DNA of 64,000 nt from Deferribacteres bacterium (GCA_020633675.1 JACKDE010000003.1:124001-188000); one strand, 5' to 3'; counted from the first letter of the stretch, positions 27,817-37,304 are shown. Program-made: numbers and translations. Notes: a model not told the origin generated them from the letters alone.

Positions 27817-30189
27817 TTAAAACTTGAAATTGACGCCCAAACTCGGCAAAAGCGGAAACATGTGCACAGGTTTGATGTCCTGCACGATTTTGTTGCCTTC
27901 AATCGATTTTTCATACTGAACAAACCAGACATTTTTGCGATTGCCGATATTGTAAATCTGCAAGTAGGGCGCGAGCGTCCAGGTTTTATAGCGCTTTTCG
28001 TACGTCAGACTGACATCCATGCGCGCATAGGCGGGCAGCCGGTACGCATTGATATCAGACGGATAGAGCTTGAAATCGAAAAAGTTGAAATTCGGCGCTG
28101 TATTAACGAAATAGGCCGAACCGGGCGTGGTGATCGGCTGGCCGCTGGTGTAGATGAAATTGACGCCAAGCTGCCATTTGCTTTTATCGATGCTGCGCGG
28201 TTTGCCCTTCAGCACCCGCAATGCATTGCGCAAATCGACATTGGCGATCAGGTTGACCACCGAGGTGCGGTCATGCCGAGGCGAGTACGCTTCACCATTA
28301 TTGATTCGGTCAAACGTGTACTCGGTTTTCGCAAAGGAATAGCCGATCCAGCCGGTCAGCAGCCCGCTATCTTTCCGAAGCAGCACTTCGAAGCCGCGCG
28401 AGTTGCCATCGCCCTCATTGAAAAGACCGCGTGTGCCAGTGTAGACGGGTTCGCCGTTTTCGAAACGATCCGCACTGATTTCGGTCAGGAAATTCTGATC
28501 GAATTGATAGATATTCTCATAGGTTTTATAGTAGCCTTCGATCTCGAGTTGATAATTGTTGGCGACCTCCTTTTGGAAGCCCAAAATCACATGCTCGGAT
28601 TTCGAGGCATTTTGATATTCATTGGCGCTGGTCCAGATATCCGCAATGAAGGCGCGCGGAATTTTATGCAAATACTGGTAGTACACACCAGCGGCAGCCT
28701 TCAAATTGATCGTATCTGTCAGGCGATATTTTGTTGAAAAACGCGGTGCCAGATTTTGAAGCTTGCGCTCGGAATTGAAGTAATTGTAGCGCACGCCCGC
28801 ATCGATTTCCCAGCGAATGTTTGGCCGGATACTGGTCGCGAAAAAAGCCACATAGTGCTTTGGACTCTTATCGACATCCACCTTACCGCCTGGGAAAGTC
28901 TGCCTGAAAATCGCATGCAGATTTTTTTGCTCGAATCCAAATTTAGCACCAAAATGCTCGGAGTAATGATATTCCAGATTACCTTTCAGCGTAAAGTCGG
29001 TGATGAGATTGCGTTCGGTAACCGGCAAATCTTCACCGAAAAGGAAATCGGATGAAAAGCGACTGGTCGTCACCCAAAAATTGCCGAACAATTGTGGCGT
29101 GAAGACGCGCGTCCAGCGCACGCTACCAGTGCGGTTGCCCCAATCGTAGTTAAATCCCGATTCCTGCTGCGAGCCAGGATTAAAAATCAGGTCAAGAAAA
29201 TCACGGCCACCGTAATAACTGACAGTCAAATTGTTGTGCGGATCGAGTTCAAAAAATGCCTTGATATTGCCGTCGTAAAAATAGTAATCCGGCACATCTT
29301 CGATGGCCCTAGCGATGGTTTTATCAAAATAGGTACGGCGGATCGAACCGGAGAGTGAGCCGTTTTTACCGAGCGGCATTTGCAGCGTCGTTTTGGCAGA
29401 AAGCAGACTGACCGTGCTGGTACCCTCAAATTCACGGCGGTTACCGTCCAGGTTGGTGACATCCAGAATCGACGAAAGCCGGCCACCGTACTCGGCGCCA
29501 AAGCCACCCTTCGAAAGCTCGATCTGCTTGATCGCGTCGGTATTGAAGGTGGAAAACAATCCGAAGGCATGCTCGGGATTGTAAACATCCGTGCCGTCGA
29601 GCAAATAGAGATTTTGGTCGGGAGTACCGCCGCGTACGTATAGCGCCGACGAAAAATCGCTGATTGGCAGAATACCCGGCAGTGTTTGCAGCGAGCGCAA
29701 AAGGTCTGCTTCGGCAATTTGCGGGATGCTGTTGATCTGGCGCTGATTAAGCTCGATTTTCGAAATTGGACGGTCGTAAAGTTGTTTGCTGAGCCGCACA
29801 GAATCCGCAAAAACCACCACTTCATCGACAACGATCGCTTTGGGCTGAAGCTGAATTTTGATCTCTTCACTCTGCCCTGAACCGACGGTGATGCGTTCAC
29901 TGAACGACTCATAGCCGATGTAGTGGACAACCAGCTCATACGCGCCCTGCTCGAGGCGTGGTATTACGAAATAGCCATTGATGTTGGTGCTGCTGCCGCG
30001 GCCGGTGTCTTTCAAAAACACGTTCGCCCCGATCAGCGCTTCGCCGTTTGAAGCATCGTACACGAAGCCGCTGATGGTGGCATTAACCGCACCCTGTGCG
30101 AACAGGCCTGTATTCAAAATCAAAAACAGGACAGCGGTGTAAAGCAATCGCTGCATTGTACCCTTTCTATCATTGAAATCCATTTTCAT
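27817..30189 (-). CDS. TonB-dependent outer-membrane receptor with carboxypeptidase-regulatory domain
   Basis: 790 residues. A signal peptide (ending L-F-A-Q-G) precedes a CarboxypepD_reg-like domain (I-S-G-F-V-Y-D-A-S-N-G-E-A-L-I-G-A-N-V, about 35-115). The plug follows: L-R-S-L-Q-T-L-P-G-I, V-R-G-G-T-P-D-Q-N, L-L-D-G-T-D-V-Y-N-P, G-G-F-G-A-E-Y-G-G-R-L-S-S. A 22-strand-type barrel fills the rest and ends in Phe (G-V-N-F-K-F), as outer-membrane proteins do. An inner ATG at 30156 with AAAGGG close upstream is an alternative start. Imports or binds an unknown ligand together with the DUF4249 lipoprotein downstream. Confidence 0.92.
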   Translation of the reverse strand: MKMDFNDRKGTMQRLLYTAVLFLILNTGLFAQGAVNATISGFVYDASNGEALIGANVFLKDTGRGSSTNINGYFVIPRLEQGAYELVVHYIGYESFSERITVGSGQSEEIKIQLQPKAIVVDEVVVFADSVRLSKQLYDRPISKIELNQRQINSIPQIAEADLLRSLQTLPGILPISDFSSALYVRGGTPDQNLYLLDGTDVYNPEHAFGLFSTFNTDAIKQIELSKGGFGAEYGGRLSSILDVTNLDGNRREFEGTSTVSLLSAKTTLQMPLGKNGSLSGSIRRTYFDKTIARAIEDVPDYYFYDGNIKAFFELDPHNNLTVSYYGGRDFLDLIFNPGSQQESGFNYDWGNRTGSVRWTRVFTPQLFGNFWVTTSRFSSDFLFGEDLPVTERNLITDFTLKGNLEYHYSEHFGAKFGFEQKNLHAIFRQTFPGGKVDVDKSPKHYVAFFATSIRPNIRWEIDAGVRYNYFNSERKLQNLAPRFSTKYRLTDTINLKAAAGVYYQYLHKIPRAFIADIWTSANEYQNASKSEHVILGFQKEVANNYQLEIEGYYKTYENIYQFDQNFLTEISADRFENGEPVYTGTRGLFNEGDGNSRGFEVLLRKDSGLLTGWIGYSFAKTEYTFDRINNGEAYSPRHDRTSVVNLIANVDLRNALRVLKGKPRSIDKSKWQLGVNFIYTSGQPITTPGSAYFVNTAPNFNFFDFKLYPSDINAYRLPAYARMDVSLTYEKRYKTWTLAPYLQIYNIGNRKNVWFVQYEKSIEGNKIVQDIKPVHMFPLLPSLGVNFKF

Positions 30190-30204
30190 CAGTATCCATC
30201 CTGA

Positions 30205-31827
30205 TCACTGCAATTCGACAATCCGCACCCAGCCGTCTGCCAGACCGCCCGCGAGTATACCTTCTTCGAGATATTGCAAGGCGCCGGCGCGCCAGGCTTT
30301 TTCGAAGCCGTTTGCCAGCAACGTGGTTTCGACCGGCACCCACACCGATGATTTTCCCGCCAAACTTTCGCGGATGACGTATTTTTTGTCGTTCGCGCTG
30401 ATCAGCCCGGCATCCTGTGGTGCCAGGCCGGTATCGAACATCATATAGAGATGTGCCACTTCATCGTCTGGATTGTGCACATCGACAAAAGCGGTGTTGA
30501 TGCCCGCGCTTTCCAGCAGCGAGCAAAAAAGCACCACCAAATCGTCACAATCGCCAGCCTGGTTATCCAGTGTTTCCAGGGCAAACTGTACGCGATCGTC
30601 CTGGTAGTACGGAATATTGGGATCGTTGGTATAGCGAATACGCTGTCCGCCCATCCAGTCAAAAAGCGAGCTGGCAAGCTCAAGATTGCGCAAGCCCGGA
30701 TTCGTCGAATCGGGCAGATCGCGCGCCACCTGCCGTGTCATTTCCAGAATCTCTTCATCATCCGGCGTGACAAAAAAACTCAGCTTGTCGACTTCACCAT
30801 TCCAGGCATTACGATTGTGCACCACAATCTGCTCGCTCAGCGTTTTGTGGTATTTTTTGCCGGTGCGTGCCAGCACTTCAATCTGCAGCACCGCCGGTTC
30901 GCGCTCGGTGACCTGCAAAAATTTTTTACCCAGAATCACCGTGACCGGAATGTCTTTGGTCTGCTTGTTTTTGAGTTTAACGTAATTGCTGGTGTGTACG
31001 CTTTCCGAATACCCTTTTATGTGTGACCGCACGCTCACCTCGATCGGAAAACCGGCGACGTTCCGTACCGAAACCAGGGCAATCGGGTAGGTGCTGTAAA
31101 ATTGATAATAAGCCGGGTAGAGATCGGGCACGATGATTTTGGTGTCGCGCACCACAAAAAGCTCATTTTGACGTCCCCACATCGCACTCAGTCCCAGACC
31201 GAATTCGAGCCCGGTAAACTTGAATGTCTCCAGATTTTTGAAATCGACAAAATGATATTTGAAATCGAAATTGAACGCAAACCATTTGAAGAGATGCAGA
31301 TTGACGCCAGTTCCCACATAGGTGCCAATCTTAAATTCCGAACTCACATCAACCTGTTCCTGCCCTAAAAGCCCGTCGCTGGTATAACCTGAGGTGCCGG
31401 TAGCCAACCAATACGGCCCGAATCCTGCGCCCAGATAAGGCCGCAAATTGGCAGTATTGGCAGGTGTCAGCAATTCGTAACGCAAACCGAACAGCAAGGG
31501 CACCAGCGCGGAAAAGTCCACGTTGTCGCCAGCGGCTGAGGACGCTTGCACTTCAAAACTGCCAGCTGCACCAAAAGTGGTCTCAAAAAACAGCCGCGAG
31601 CTCCATTTATTGAAAAAATAGATCGAACCGCCGACACCGGAAATATTGAGTTTTACGTTCGGGTTGACACCCGCGCCAACTCGTACATTACCGAGATTGT
31701 TTTCAGAGCGCCAAAAACTGCCGCGTACACCAAGCCCCTTTTGCGCACTGATGTACTGCGCCGACAGCATCTGTGGCATGGCAATACATGCCCACAAAGC
31801 TAAAAATGTTAGAACCCGCTTCAGCAC
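30205..31827 (-). CDS. Outer-membrane beta-barrel fused to a transglutaminase-like domain
   Basis: 540 residues. GTG 31827 is the start; AAGGAG ends 5 bases before it. A signal peptide (M-L-S-A-Q) is followed by a barrel-like domain (about 25-225, G-L-G-V-R-G-S-F-W ... G-L-G-L-S-A-M-W-G) related to the next gene. A linker Ig-like region comes next, then a C-terminal transglutaminase/protease-like domain with its triad: Cys in A-G-D-C-D-D-L-V-V-L-F, His in E-V-A-H-L-Y-M-M-F, and an acid in V-P-V-E-T-T. Such domains act as peptidases, amide hydrolases or cross-linkers. 15 bases separate it from the TonB receptor gene, so it is likely cotranscribed. The combination is unusual. Confidence 0.8.
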   Translation of the reverse strand: MLKRVLTFLALWACIAMPQMLSAQYISAQKGLGVRGSFWRSENNLGNVRVGAGVNPNVKLNISGVGGSIYFFNKWSSRLFFETTFGAAGSFEVQASSAAGDNVDFSALVPLLFGLRYELLTPANTANLRPYLGAGFGPYWLATGTSGYTSDGLLGQEQVDVSSEFKIGTYVGTGVNLHLFKWFAFNFDFKYHFVDFKNLETFKFTGLEFGLGLSAMWGRQNELFVVRDTKIIVPDLYPAYYQFYSTYPIALVSVRNVAGFPIEVSVRSHIKGYSESVHTSNYVKLKNKQTKDIPVTVILGKKFLQVTEREPAVLQIEVLARTGKKYHKTLSEQIVVHNRNAWNGEVDKLSFFVTPDDEEILEMTRQVARDLPDSTNPGLRNLELASSLFDWMGGQRIRYTNDPNIPYYQDDRVQFALETLDNQAGDCDDLVVLFCSLLESAGINTAFVDVHNPDDEVAHLYMMFDTGLAPQDAGLISANDKKYVIRESLAGKSSVWVPVETTLLANGFEKAWRAGALQYLEEGILAGGLADGWVRIVELQ

Positions 31828-31927
31828 AACCGCTCCTTACCCACAAAAAATCCCTCAACAAGCCTGTCAACTTACGCGATTTTCCGATTGAAAACAAGTG
31901 CCTTTCCCGCGCGTTGACACAAAGCGC

Positions 31928-32602
31928 TCATCGCCGACGCCGACGGCCTTTTTTGTAATCGCCCCAACTGAAATTGAGGCCAAGGCCGTACTCCCAACCG
32001 CTATAAGGATGCTTTTTATTGAACGCAATAAAATGTTTTTTGGCGTCAAAATTGATACCGAAACTGCTCGAAAGCATGAAATTCAGTCCGGCACCCAAAT
32101 AGCCACCCGACTTCAACTCGGAATCGACCACAGTGACCTCATCCGCAAAATCGTCGTGATAAGCATTGATGTTGGCCAGCCAGTAGGCTCCACCGCCGAG
32201 CGAAACATATGGCTGCAGCGCGCCACGCGAATAGGGGCCGACCAACATGTGGCGCCAACCCATCACCACCGGAAAAATCGCGCTGATATTGGTTTCTTCG
32301 CTATTGAATGATCGCGTTTCGCTCTCCACGCGGCCGACCGCGCCCAGACTGAATTCAAGAAAGGTGTTGTCGTCCAGCCGTGAATAGAAATACAGCCAGA
32401 ATCCGCCATTCCCGACGTCAACGTAAGTGCGGTGCGGCCAGGTGCGCACGGTCACGAAGCTGCCTTCGTTATTCATATCCCAATAGGTTCCGCGAAATCC
32501 GATGCCGGCGCTTTTAGGCTCAATTTGTCCCAGTAATGTACTTTGAAAAGCCAAAACGGTTGCACAGAACAGTGCAAGACTCAGTATTTGTTTGCGATTC
32601 AT
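31928..32602 (-). CDS. Outer-membrane beta-barrel protein, paralogue of the preceding barrel domain
   Basis: 224 residues from ATG 32602, with GGGAG 7 bases upstream (frame open to 32659). Signal peptide ends L-L-G-Q. The body aligns by eye with the first 225 residues of the neighbouring fusion protein: G-I-G-F-R-G-T-Y-W, L-Q-P-Y-V-S-L-G-G-G-A-Y-W-L-A, L-K-S-G-G-Y-L-G-A-G-L-N, G-L-G-L-N-F-S-W-G. It lacks the transglutaminase part and instead ends in a basic tail K-K-G-R-R-R-R-R. Probably arose by tandem duplication. Function unknown. Confidence 0.8.
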   Translation of the reverse strand: MNRKQILSLALFCATVLAFQSTLLGQIEPKSAGIGFRGTYWDMNNEGSFVTVRTWPHRTYVDVGNGGFWLYFYSRLDDNTFLEFSLGAVGRVESETRSFNSEETNISAIFPVVMGWRHMLVGPYSRGALQPYVSLGGGAYWLANINAYHDDFADEVTVVDSELKSGGYLGAGLNFMLSSSFGINFDAKKHFIAFNKKHPYSGWEYGLGLNFSWGDYKKGRRRRR

Positions 32603-32687
32603 TTCATTCTCCCTTCTGATAAACCACTCTCTCAAAATGAAAGGCCCGAAGATGGGCATGTTTGCATTGTGTCACCCTCGTTGTCGC

Positions 32688-33365
32688 TCAAAGCTGAAAA
32701 AGCACCCCGACCGAGAGTTGAAAGCCGCGATTTTTCTCGCTGTCCTCTTCCAGGATGACGCTGTCGTTTACCGTACCATCCGTGATCGGCACTTCGCCCG
32801 CCTTGAAAATATCGGCTAAGCCAAAAAAATTGCGCGCTTCGCCGTATAAAGTCAGGCGGTCGAACGAATAGGCGATGCCACCACCACCGATCAGCCCGAA
32901 ATCCGGGCTTTTGGTGAGGAAATCCATGTCGCCTTGCAGCGTAAAGCCAGCATTTTCGACCCGCATATCGACATCGACAGGCAGTGCCACCACCGGCCCG
33001 GCGATTAAAAAGGGCTGCCATTGGCCTTTTTTCAAAGTGGCTTTCAGCAGCACAGGCACTTCGATATAGGCGCTTCGAATAGATGCATCCAAATTCTCGT
33101 CACCTGGCTCGCTCGATGCAATCAGCGCACCTTTTTGCGAATAGGCGCCTTCCACTTGCAAGCTCAAAGCATTGCTGAGCGGCAACTCCGCCACCAGTCC
33201 GGCGCGAAAAGCCGAGCGGTCGGACAAGGACAAGCTGTTACTTAAGTTCTTGACATGGAGATCGCTGAGCGTTGCACCGCCCGTCACACCGAGTTTGACC
33301 TGGGCCAGTGCCGGCACCGCCATCGCGGCGATCAGCAAAGCGAAAAGGAGTACTCGTTTTTTCAT
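32688..33365 (-). CDS. PorT-like outer-membrane beta-barrel protein
   Basis: 225 residues from ATG 33365 (GGGAA 7 bases upstream; the frame runs on to 33509 without a good start). Signal peptide M-K-K-R-V-L-L-F-A-L-L ... A-L-A-Q. The body shows the OMP_b-brl_2/PorT pattern: G-V-T-G-G-A-T-L-S, a self-contained run of amphipathic strands (S-L-Q-V-E-G-A-Y-S-Q-K-G-A, Y-I-E-V-P-V-L-L-K), P-F-L-I-A-G-P-V-V, and a final strand V-G-V-L-F-Q-L. It has a long leader that carries a strong RNA-like structure (33480-33700). Confidence 0.82.
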   Translation of the reverse strand: MKKRVLLFALLIAAMAVPALAQVKLGVTGGATLSDLHVKNLSNSLSLSDRSAFRAGLVAELPLSNALSLQVEGAYSQKGALIASSEPGDENLDASIRSAYIEVPVLLKATLKKGQWQPFLIAGPVVALPVDVDMRVENAGFTLQGDMDFLTKSPDFGLIGGGGIAYSFDRLTLYGEARNFFGLADIFKAGEVPITDGTVNDSVILEEDSEKNRGFQLSVGVLFQL

Positions 33366-33479
33366 GTTCGTTCCCTTTAAATGATGATCCATATCCACAT
33401 TCAATTGTGTTTTGTGCGCATCGATCTTCGGCCACACAGCCGCCAGCATACAGGCCGTGTGGCCTCCGATCTTGTGGGT

Positions 33480-33700
33480 AAGGCAGCCCACAGGCGTCAC
33501 TCTCGTCACTTGAGGCGCGTCCTGTGCCTCAGGGGGTGAGACCCACTCATGGCTCTGCTGCGATCCGTTCCCGCCACAGGTTTAGATTGCCGAGCGAACC
33601 AAAGCATCTCACCCCCCGAGGCCGCGCTTTCGCACAATCGCTGTCGCGACGCTGCCCTGTCTTAAGCAACGACGGTGCCAGCTTTTTTTATGCCTTGAAA
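33480..33700 (-). other. Structured region, candidate leader RNA or small RNA gene
   Basis: Arms 33526-33541 and 33607-33622 form a 16-bp stem closing a 65-base interior. On the minus strand the single mismatch becomes a G-U wobble, which favours minus-strand RNA. More stems flank it (GAGGC / GCCTC around 33512-33530; CCTGTGGG-type pairing near 33472-33495). It lies 115-330 bases upstream of the PorT-like gene start, so it could be a 5' regulatory leader. On the plus strand a T7 run at 33683-33689 could instead end an independent RNA. It does not match any RNA family I can recall. Confidence 0.4.
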
Positions 33701-33838
33701 ATCAGCATAAGTGCTAAATATTTTTATAAGTTAAAAAGCGAAGGAATGAAAGCTGTAAACGGGGAAAAAATCCGGAAAAACGCGGAAGTGCGGAAATTTT
33801 CCGCGGAAATTGGTGAGTGTGTTTGCTGCAACCCGTCT

Positions 33839-36800
33839 TCACACCAGCTCGACGTGATCGACGGTCAGGGTGATGGCGTCGTACTCTTTTTCGACTTTGC
33901 CGGAGAGAAGAAACGGCCGGCTGCGGGCCAGCAAATGGCAAAAGCGGTCATAGGCTTTTGGAAAAAAGGTCGTTTCGTAAATCGCGGTGGTGTCTTCGAA
34001 GCTGATAAACTCCATCGGCTCACCAGCTTTGCTGTTCACCAATTTGCCGGTCACGAACCAGCCGAGGGTGCGCACGCGTTTGCCGGCATATTTGGGCAGG
34101 TCTTTGCCCGCCACCAGCCGCTTTGCGCGGATGCGGTCGCGATAGAGCGTCAGCGGATGGCGGCTGAGCAAAAAACCCAAAGTTTCGATCTCCTGCCGCC
34201 ACATCTCTTGCTGTTGAAAGGGCGGCAGCACCGGTGCAGCGGCCGGTGCTTTTGGTGCGTCAAAAAGCGTGGTTTGCCCAGCGCTGCGTTTTTGCTCCCG
34301 CACATTTGGCGCCGCCCGCTGCCGGAGCGCACGCCACAGTAGTTGCGGCCGGTTTTCCGTGCCGGTGAGCGCATCGAAAGCGCCACCTTTGATCAAAATT
34401 TCGAGCGTCACGGGCTCCGGCTGCGCCCGCGTCACGAAATCATCGAAATCACGAAACAGGCCACCCTGCTGCCGCGCAGCCAAAATGGCTTGCACAGCGG
34501 CGCTGCCCAAACCTTTGAGCTGCATAAACCCCACCCGAATCGCGCCGTTGCCGCCGGTATAATGCTGTTCGCTGTGATTGACGTCGGCCGGCAAAATGCG
34601 CAATCCCATCCGCCGGGCTTCCGAGATATAAGCAAAAGTCGAATAAAAGCCGCCCTGGTTGCTGATCACCGCGGCCATGAATTCGGCCGGAAAATGGGCA
34701 CGCAGATAGGCAGATTTGTACGACACCAGCGCGTAGCTGGCGGAGTGCGGTTTGCAAAAACTGTAGCCGCTGAAGCTCAAAATCATGTCCCAGATTTTTT
34801 CGATCACCTCCTGCGCGATACCCTTGTTGCGCGCGCCGCCAAAGAACATCTCGCGATAGTGCGCAAGCTGCTTTTCGTTGTTCTTTTTGTTGAACACTTT
34901 GCGCAAACCATCGGCATCGACGACATTGAAATCGGCCAACGTCATCGCCACCCGCGAAATATCTTCCTGGTAGCTCAAAATACCGAAGGTTTCCGACAGC
35001 AGGTCGTCCAGCAGCGGATGGAGCGGCTCGTAGGGGTTGCCGTGCAAGCGCCGCACATATTCGCGGATGAAGGCGTTGGAAGCGGGCCGGATAATGCTGC
35101 TGTGCACCACCAGCCGGGCAAAATCGCCGGTGCCGGTCTTTTTTTGCAGCAACCGCATCGCCGGTGACTCGACGTAAAAAACCCCGATGGTGTCGCCGGT
35201 TTTGATCAATTGCTGCGTCGCGGCATCGTCCTCCGGTTTGACGCGATTGAAATCGATCTCAATGCCGCTGTTTTTTTTGACCGCCTGCACGGCATCGCGG
35301 ATCACTGCCAGTGAGCGATTGCCCAAAATGTCGAGTTTGACCAGCCCCAACTCTTCGGCCTGATCTTTTTCGACCTGAATGATCTGCACACCCTTGGTGG
35401 CTTCGACCACCGGAATGTGCCCGGCGATGCCATCCGAAGTGATCACCACGCCGCCGCAGTGTACGCTCAAATGGCGCGGAAAACCGGCGATGCGGTCGGC
35501 CATGCGAATGATCTCCGGCCACGGCGCGGGCAGGTCGACCCCGCGAAACAGCGGATGGGTTTTGACCGAAGCAGCAACACTGCGAATGGAAAAACCGCTC
35601 AGCTTTTTGGTGATATGGTTGATTTCGGCATTGCAAAAGCCATAGCATTTGGCGATTTCCCGCACCGCCGCGCGCGCTTTGAAGGTGACGTGATTGGAAA
35701 CCATCGCCGTGTGGGCCGTGCCATATTTTTGGTAGAGATAATGGATGATGGCGTCGCGCTCATCCCAGGCGAAATCCACGTCGATATCCGGCGGATCTTC
35801 GCGCGCCACGTGCAGAAAGCGCTCAAAAAACAGGTCGTGCTTGAGCGGGTCGACATGGGTGATGCCGAGCACGTAGGAGACCAAACTGGCGGCCGCCGAA
35901 CCGCGCCCGCAGGTTTGCGAAGCGTGCCGCACCACATCCCACACCACCAGAAAATGGCTGGCAAAGGCTTTGTTTTCAATGATGCCCAACTCCTTTTCGA
36001 GCCGCTGCGCAATCGCATCGGTCATCTCGCCGTAGCGCCAGCGGATGCCTTGCAGGCAAAGCGCGCGTAAACAGGTCATTTCGTCTTCGCCGTTCGGGGT
36101 CGGGAAGCGCGGAAAAAGCCAACCGGCGCGTTTGAGCTCAAACCGGCACTGCCCGGCGATGTAGGCCGTGTTGGCCAGCGCTTCCGGCGCGTCCGGGAAC
36201 GCCGCTGCCATCTCCGCCGCTGTTTTCAGCCACGCCGACGGCGGCACCAGTTCGTGTGCGGGAATGCGCGACAGCGCCACATTGCAATCGATGGCACGCA
36301 AAATCCGATGGGTTTGATAATCCTGCGGCGCGACGAAATAGACATCGTTGGAAGCCACGGGCGGCAACTGCATTTTTTGCGACAAACGCAGCATGGCGCG
36401 GCGCTGCTGGCCCGGCACGCACAGCACAAAAAGGCCATCGCGGCTGTTCTGTGCCAGCCGGTGCAGCAGGGCCTCGCTATCGCTCAAAATCACCAGCCCG
36501 TCGCGGCGGCACGGCAGGGCCTCCGGCAGCGAAAAGGCCTCTCCCTCTGCATGGCGCTGCGAGATCAACAGGCAGAGGTTTTCGTAGCCGGTGCTGTTTT
36601 TTGCCAGCAGCACCGCCCGCTGCGTTGCGTCGCGCACTTCTGCCCCAACGATCAGCCGGATGCCGAACTCCTGCGCTTTCTGCCACGCCCACGCCACGCC
36701 GTGCAGACCATCGATTTCGGTCAGCGCCACAACGTTCTGTCCCTGTTTGCGCAATGCAAAAAAGAGTTCGTCGAGACTGTTGCCACCCCGGCAAAACGAG

Positions 36801-36847
36801 TAGTTCGAATGCACATGCAAGTGGACAAAAGATGGATCATCTTTCAT
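33839..36847 (-). CDS. dnaE2: Error-prone DNA polymerase III alpha subunit, DnaE2/ImuC type
   Basis: 1002 residues from ATG 36847. An N-terminal PHP domain (H-L-H-V-H-S-N-Y-S-F) is followed by the C-family polymerase. Catalytic Asps are in E-D-P-P-D-I-D-V-D-F (about residue 354). The helix-hairpin-helix and OB regions are at the C-terminus (G-L-G-S-A-A-V-Q-A-I-L; G-W-F-V-T-G-K-L-V). Its length (about 1000, shorter than replicative DnaE at about 1160) and the divergent imuB-like gene identify it as the mutagenic translesion polymerase induced by DNA damage. It works with ImuB and ImuA; no ImuA gene is in the window. The gene looks GC-richer than the envelope genes around it, a possible sign of transfer. 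Confidence 0.93.
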   Translation of the reverse strand: MKDDPSFVHLHVHSNYSFCRGGNSLDELFFALRKQGQNVVALTEIDGLHGVAWAWQKAQEFGIRLIVGAEVRDATQRAVLLAKNSTGYENLCLLISQRHAEGEAFSLPEALPCRRDGLVILSDSEALLHRLAQNSRDGLFVLCVPGQQRRAMLRLSQKMQLPPVASNDVYFVAPQDYQTHRILRAIDCNVALSRIPAHELVPPSAWLKTAAEMAAAFPDAPEALANTAYIAGQCRFELKRAGWLFPRFPTPNGEDEMTCLRALCLQGIRWRYGEMTDAIAQRLEKELGIIENKAFASHFLVVWDVVRHASQTCGRGSAAASLVSYVLGITHVDPLKHDLFFERFLHVAREDPPDIDVDFAWDERDAIIHYLYQKYGTAHTAMVSNHVTFKARAAVREIAKCYGFCNAEINHITKKLSGFSIRSVAASVKTHPLFRGVDLPAPWPEIIRMADRIAGFPRHLSVHCGGVVITSDGIAGHIPVVEATKGVQIIQVEKDQAEELGLVKLDILGNRSLAVIRDAVQAVKKNSGIEIDFNRVKPEDDAATQQLIKTGDTIGVFYVESPAMRLLQKKTGTGDFARLVVHSSIIRPASNAFIREYVRRLHGNPYEPLHPLLDDLLSETFGILSYQEDISRVAMTLADFNVVDADGLRKVFNKKNNEKQLAHYREMFFGGARNKGIAQEVIEKIWDMILSFSGYSFCKPHSASYALVSYKSAYLRAHFPAEFMAAVISNQGGFYSTFAYISEARRMGLRILPADVNHSEQHYTGGNGAIRVGFMQLKGLGSAAVQAILAARQQGGLFRDFDDFVTRAQPEPVTLEILIKGGAFDALTGTENRPQLLWRALRQRAAPNVREQKRSAGQTTLFDAPKAPAAAPVLPPFQQQEMWRQEIETLGFLLSRHPLTLYRDRIRAKRLVAGKDLPKYAGKRVRTLGWFVTGKLVNSKAGEPMEFISFEDTTAIYETTFFPKAYDRFCHLLARSRPFLLSGKVEKEYDAITLTVDHVELV

Positions 36848-37052
36848 AAAATCGCCCAAAAGAAGGTTCTATGTCGTTTCATATCGGGCACACTTACAAT
36901 CGTAACATCGAATACGATGACGTATACCATTGTCAGTTGTTCATTGTCTTGTATCTTCCCTGCTCATTTATATTCGGCGTCTCTCTGTGCGTGTCGGCGG
37001 TGCATCGGCGAGCTGTCTGCAAGTATCGGATGCTATCGCACAGTCGCCACAT

Positions 37053-37304
37053 CTTCTTTTTTGTGTGCAAAAAAGAAGCAAAAAACACCTCGGCCTTAGA
37101 AATTTGGCTACATTTTCAACCTCGCTTCCGGCCGCATTTAAACTCGCTGCTCTCAAACAGAAAATGCGTCTTTTCGGAAGCGAGGCTGAAAATCCTTCAC
37201 GCCAAATTTCTAAGGCCGAAAAGAGAGAGCAAAAGAAGGTTTTTTCAATTTTTTATTCGTGCAAATTCGCGTGATTCGTGGCCAAATTTCTAAAGCCGAG
37301 CGAG
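37053..37304. repeat. Long inverted-repeat (hairpin) element with a third half-copy
   Basis: The outer arms CGGCCTTAGAAATTTGGC (37091-37108) and its exact inverse (37201-37218) enclose a second pair, 37112-37130 and 37175-37193 (19 bp, one mismatch), and a third, 37133-37139 / 37162-37168. Together they give a nearly continuous 128-base hairpin. Next to it is an 11-bp perfect hairpin (37053-37078), and a further copy of the right arm, GCCAAATTTCTAAAGCCG, at 37281-37298. It resembles a non-autonomous mobile element (MITE) inserted between the two polymerase genes, or a structured RNA. Confidence 0.75.

Noticed and set aside
27862..28737. 291-codon plus-strand frame
   Set aside because: Lies fully antisense to the TonB receptor gene and has no domain or ribosome site; it is a shadow of that gene's codon pattern.
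33480..33700. Known RNA (6S, SRP, RNase P, tmRNA, tRNA)
   Set aside because: The diagnostic conserved sequences of these RNAs, as far as I can recall them, are not present; left as unidentified structure.
33524..35167. Plus-strand frames of 272-274 codons
   Set aside because: Antisense to dnaE2 and the structured leader. The GC-rich codons of dnaE2 keep the opposite frames open.
36254..37293. Plus-strand frames of 140-281 codons across the start of dnaE2
   Set aside because: They run from antisense dnaE2 into the hairpin element and show no protein-like features.
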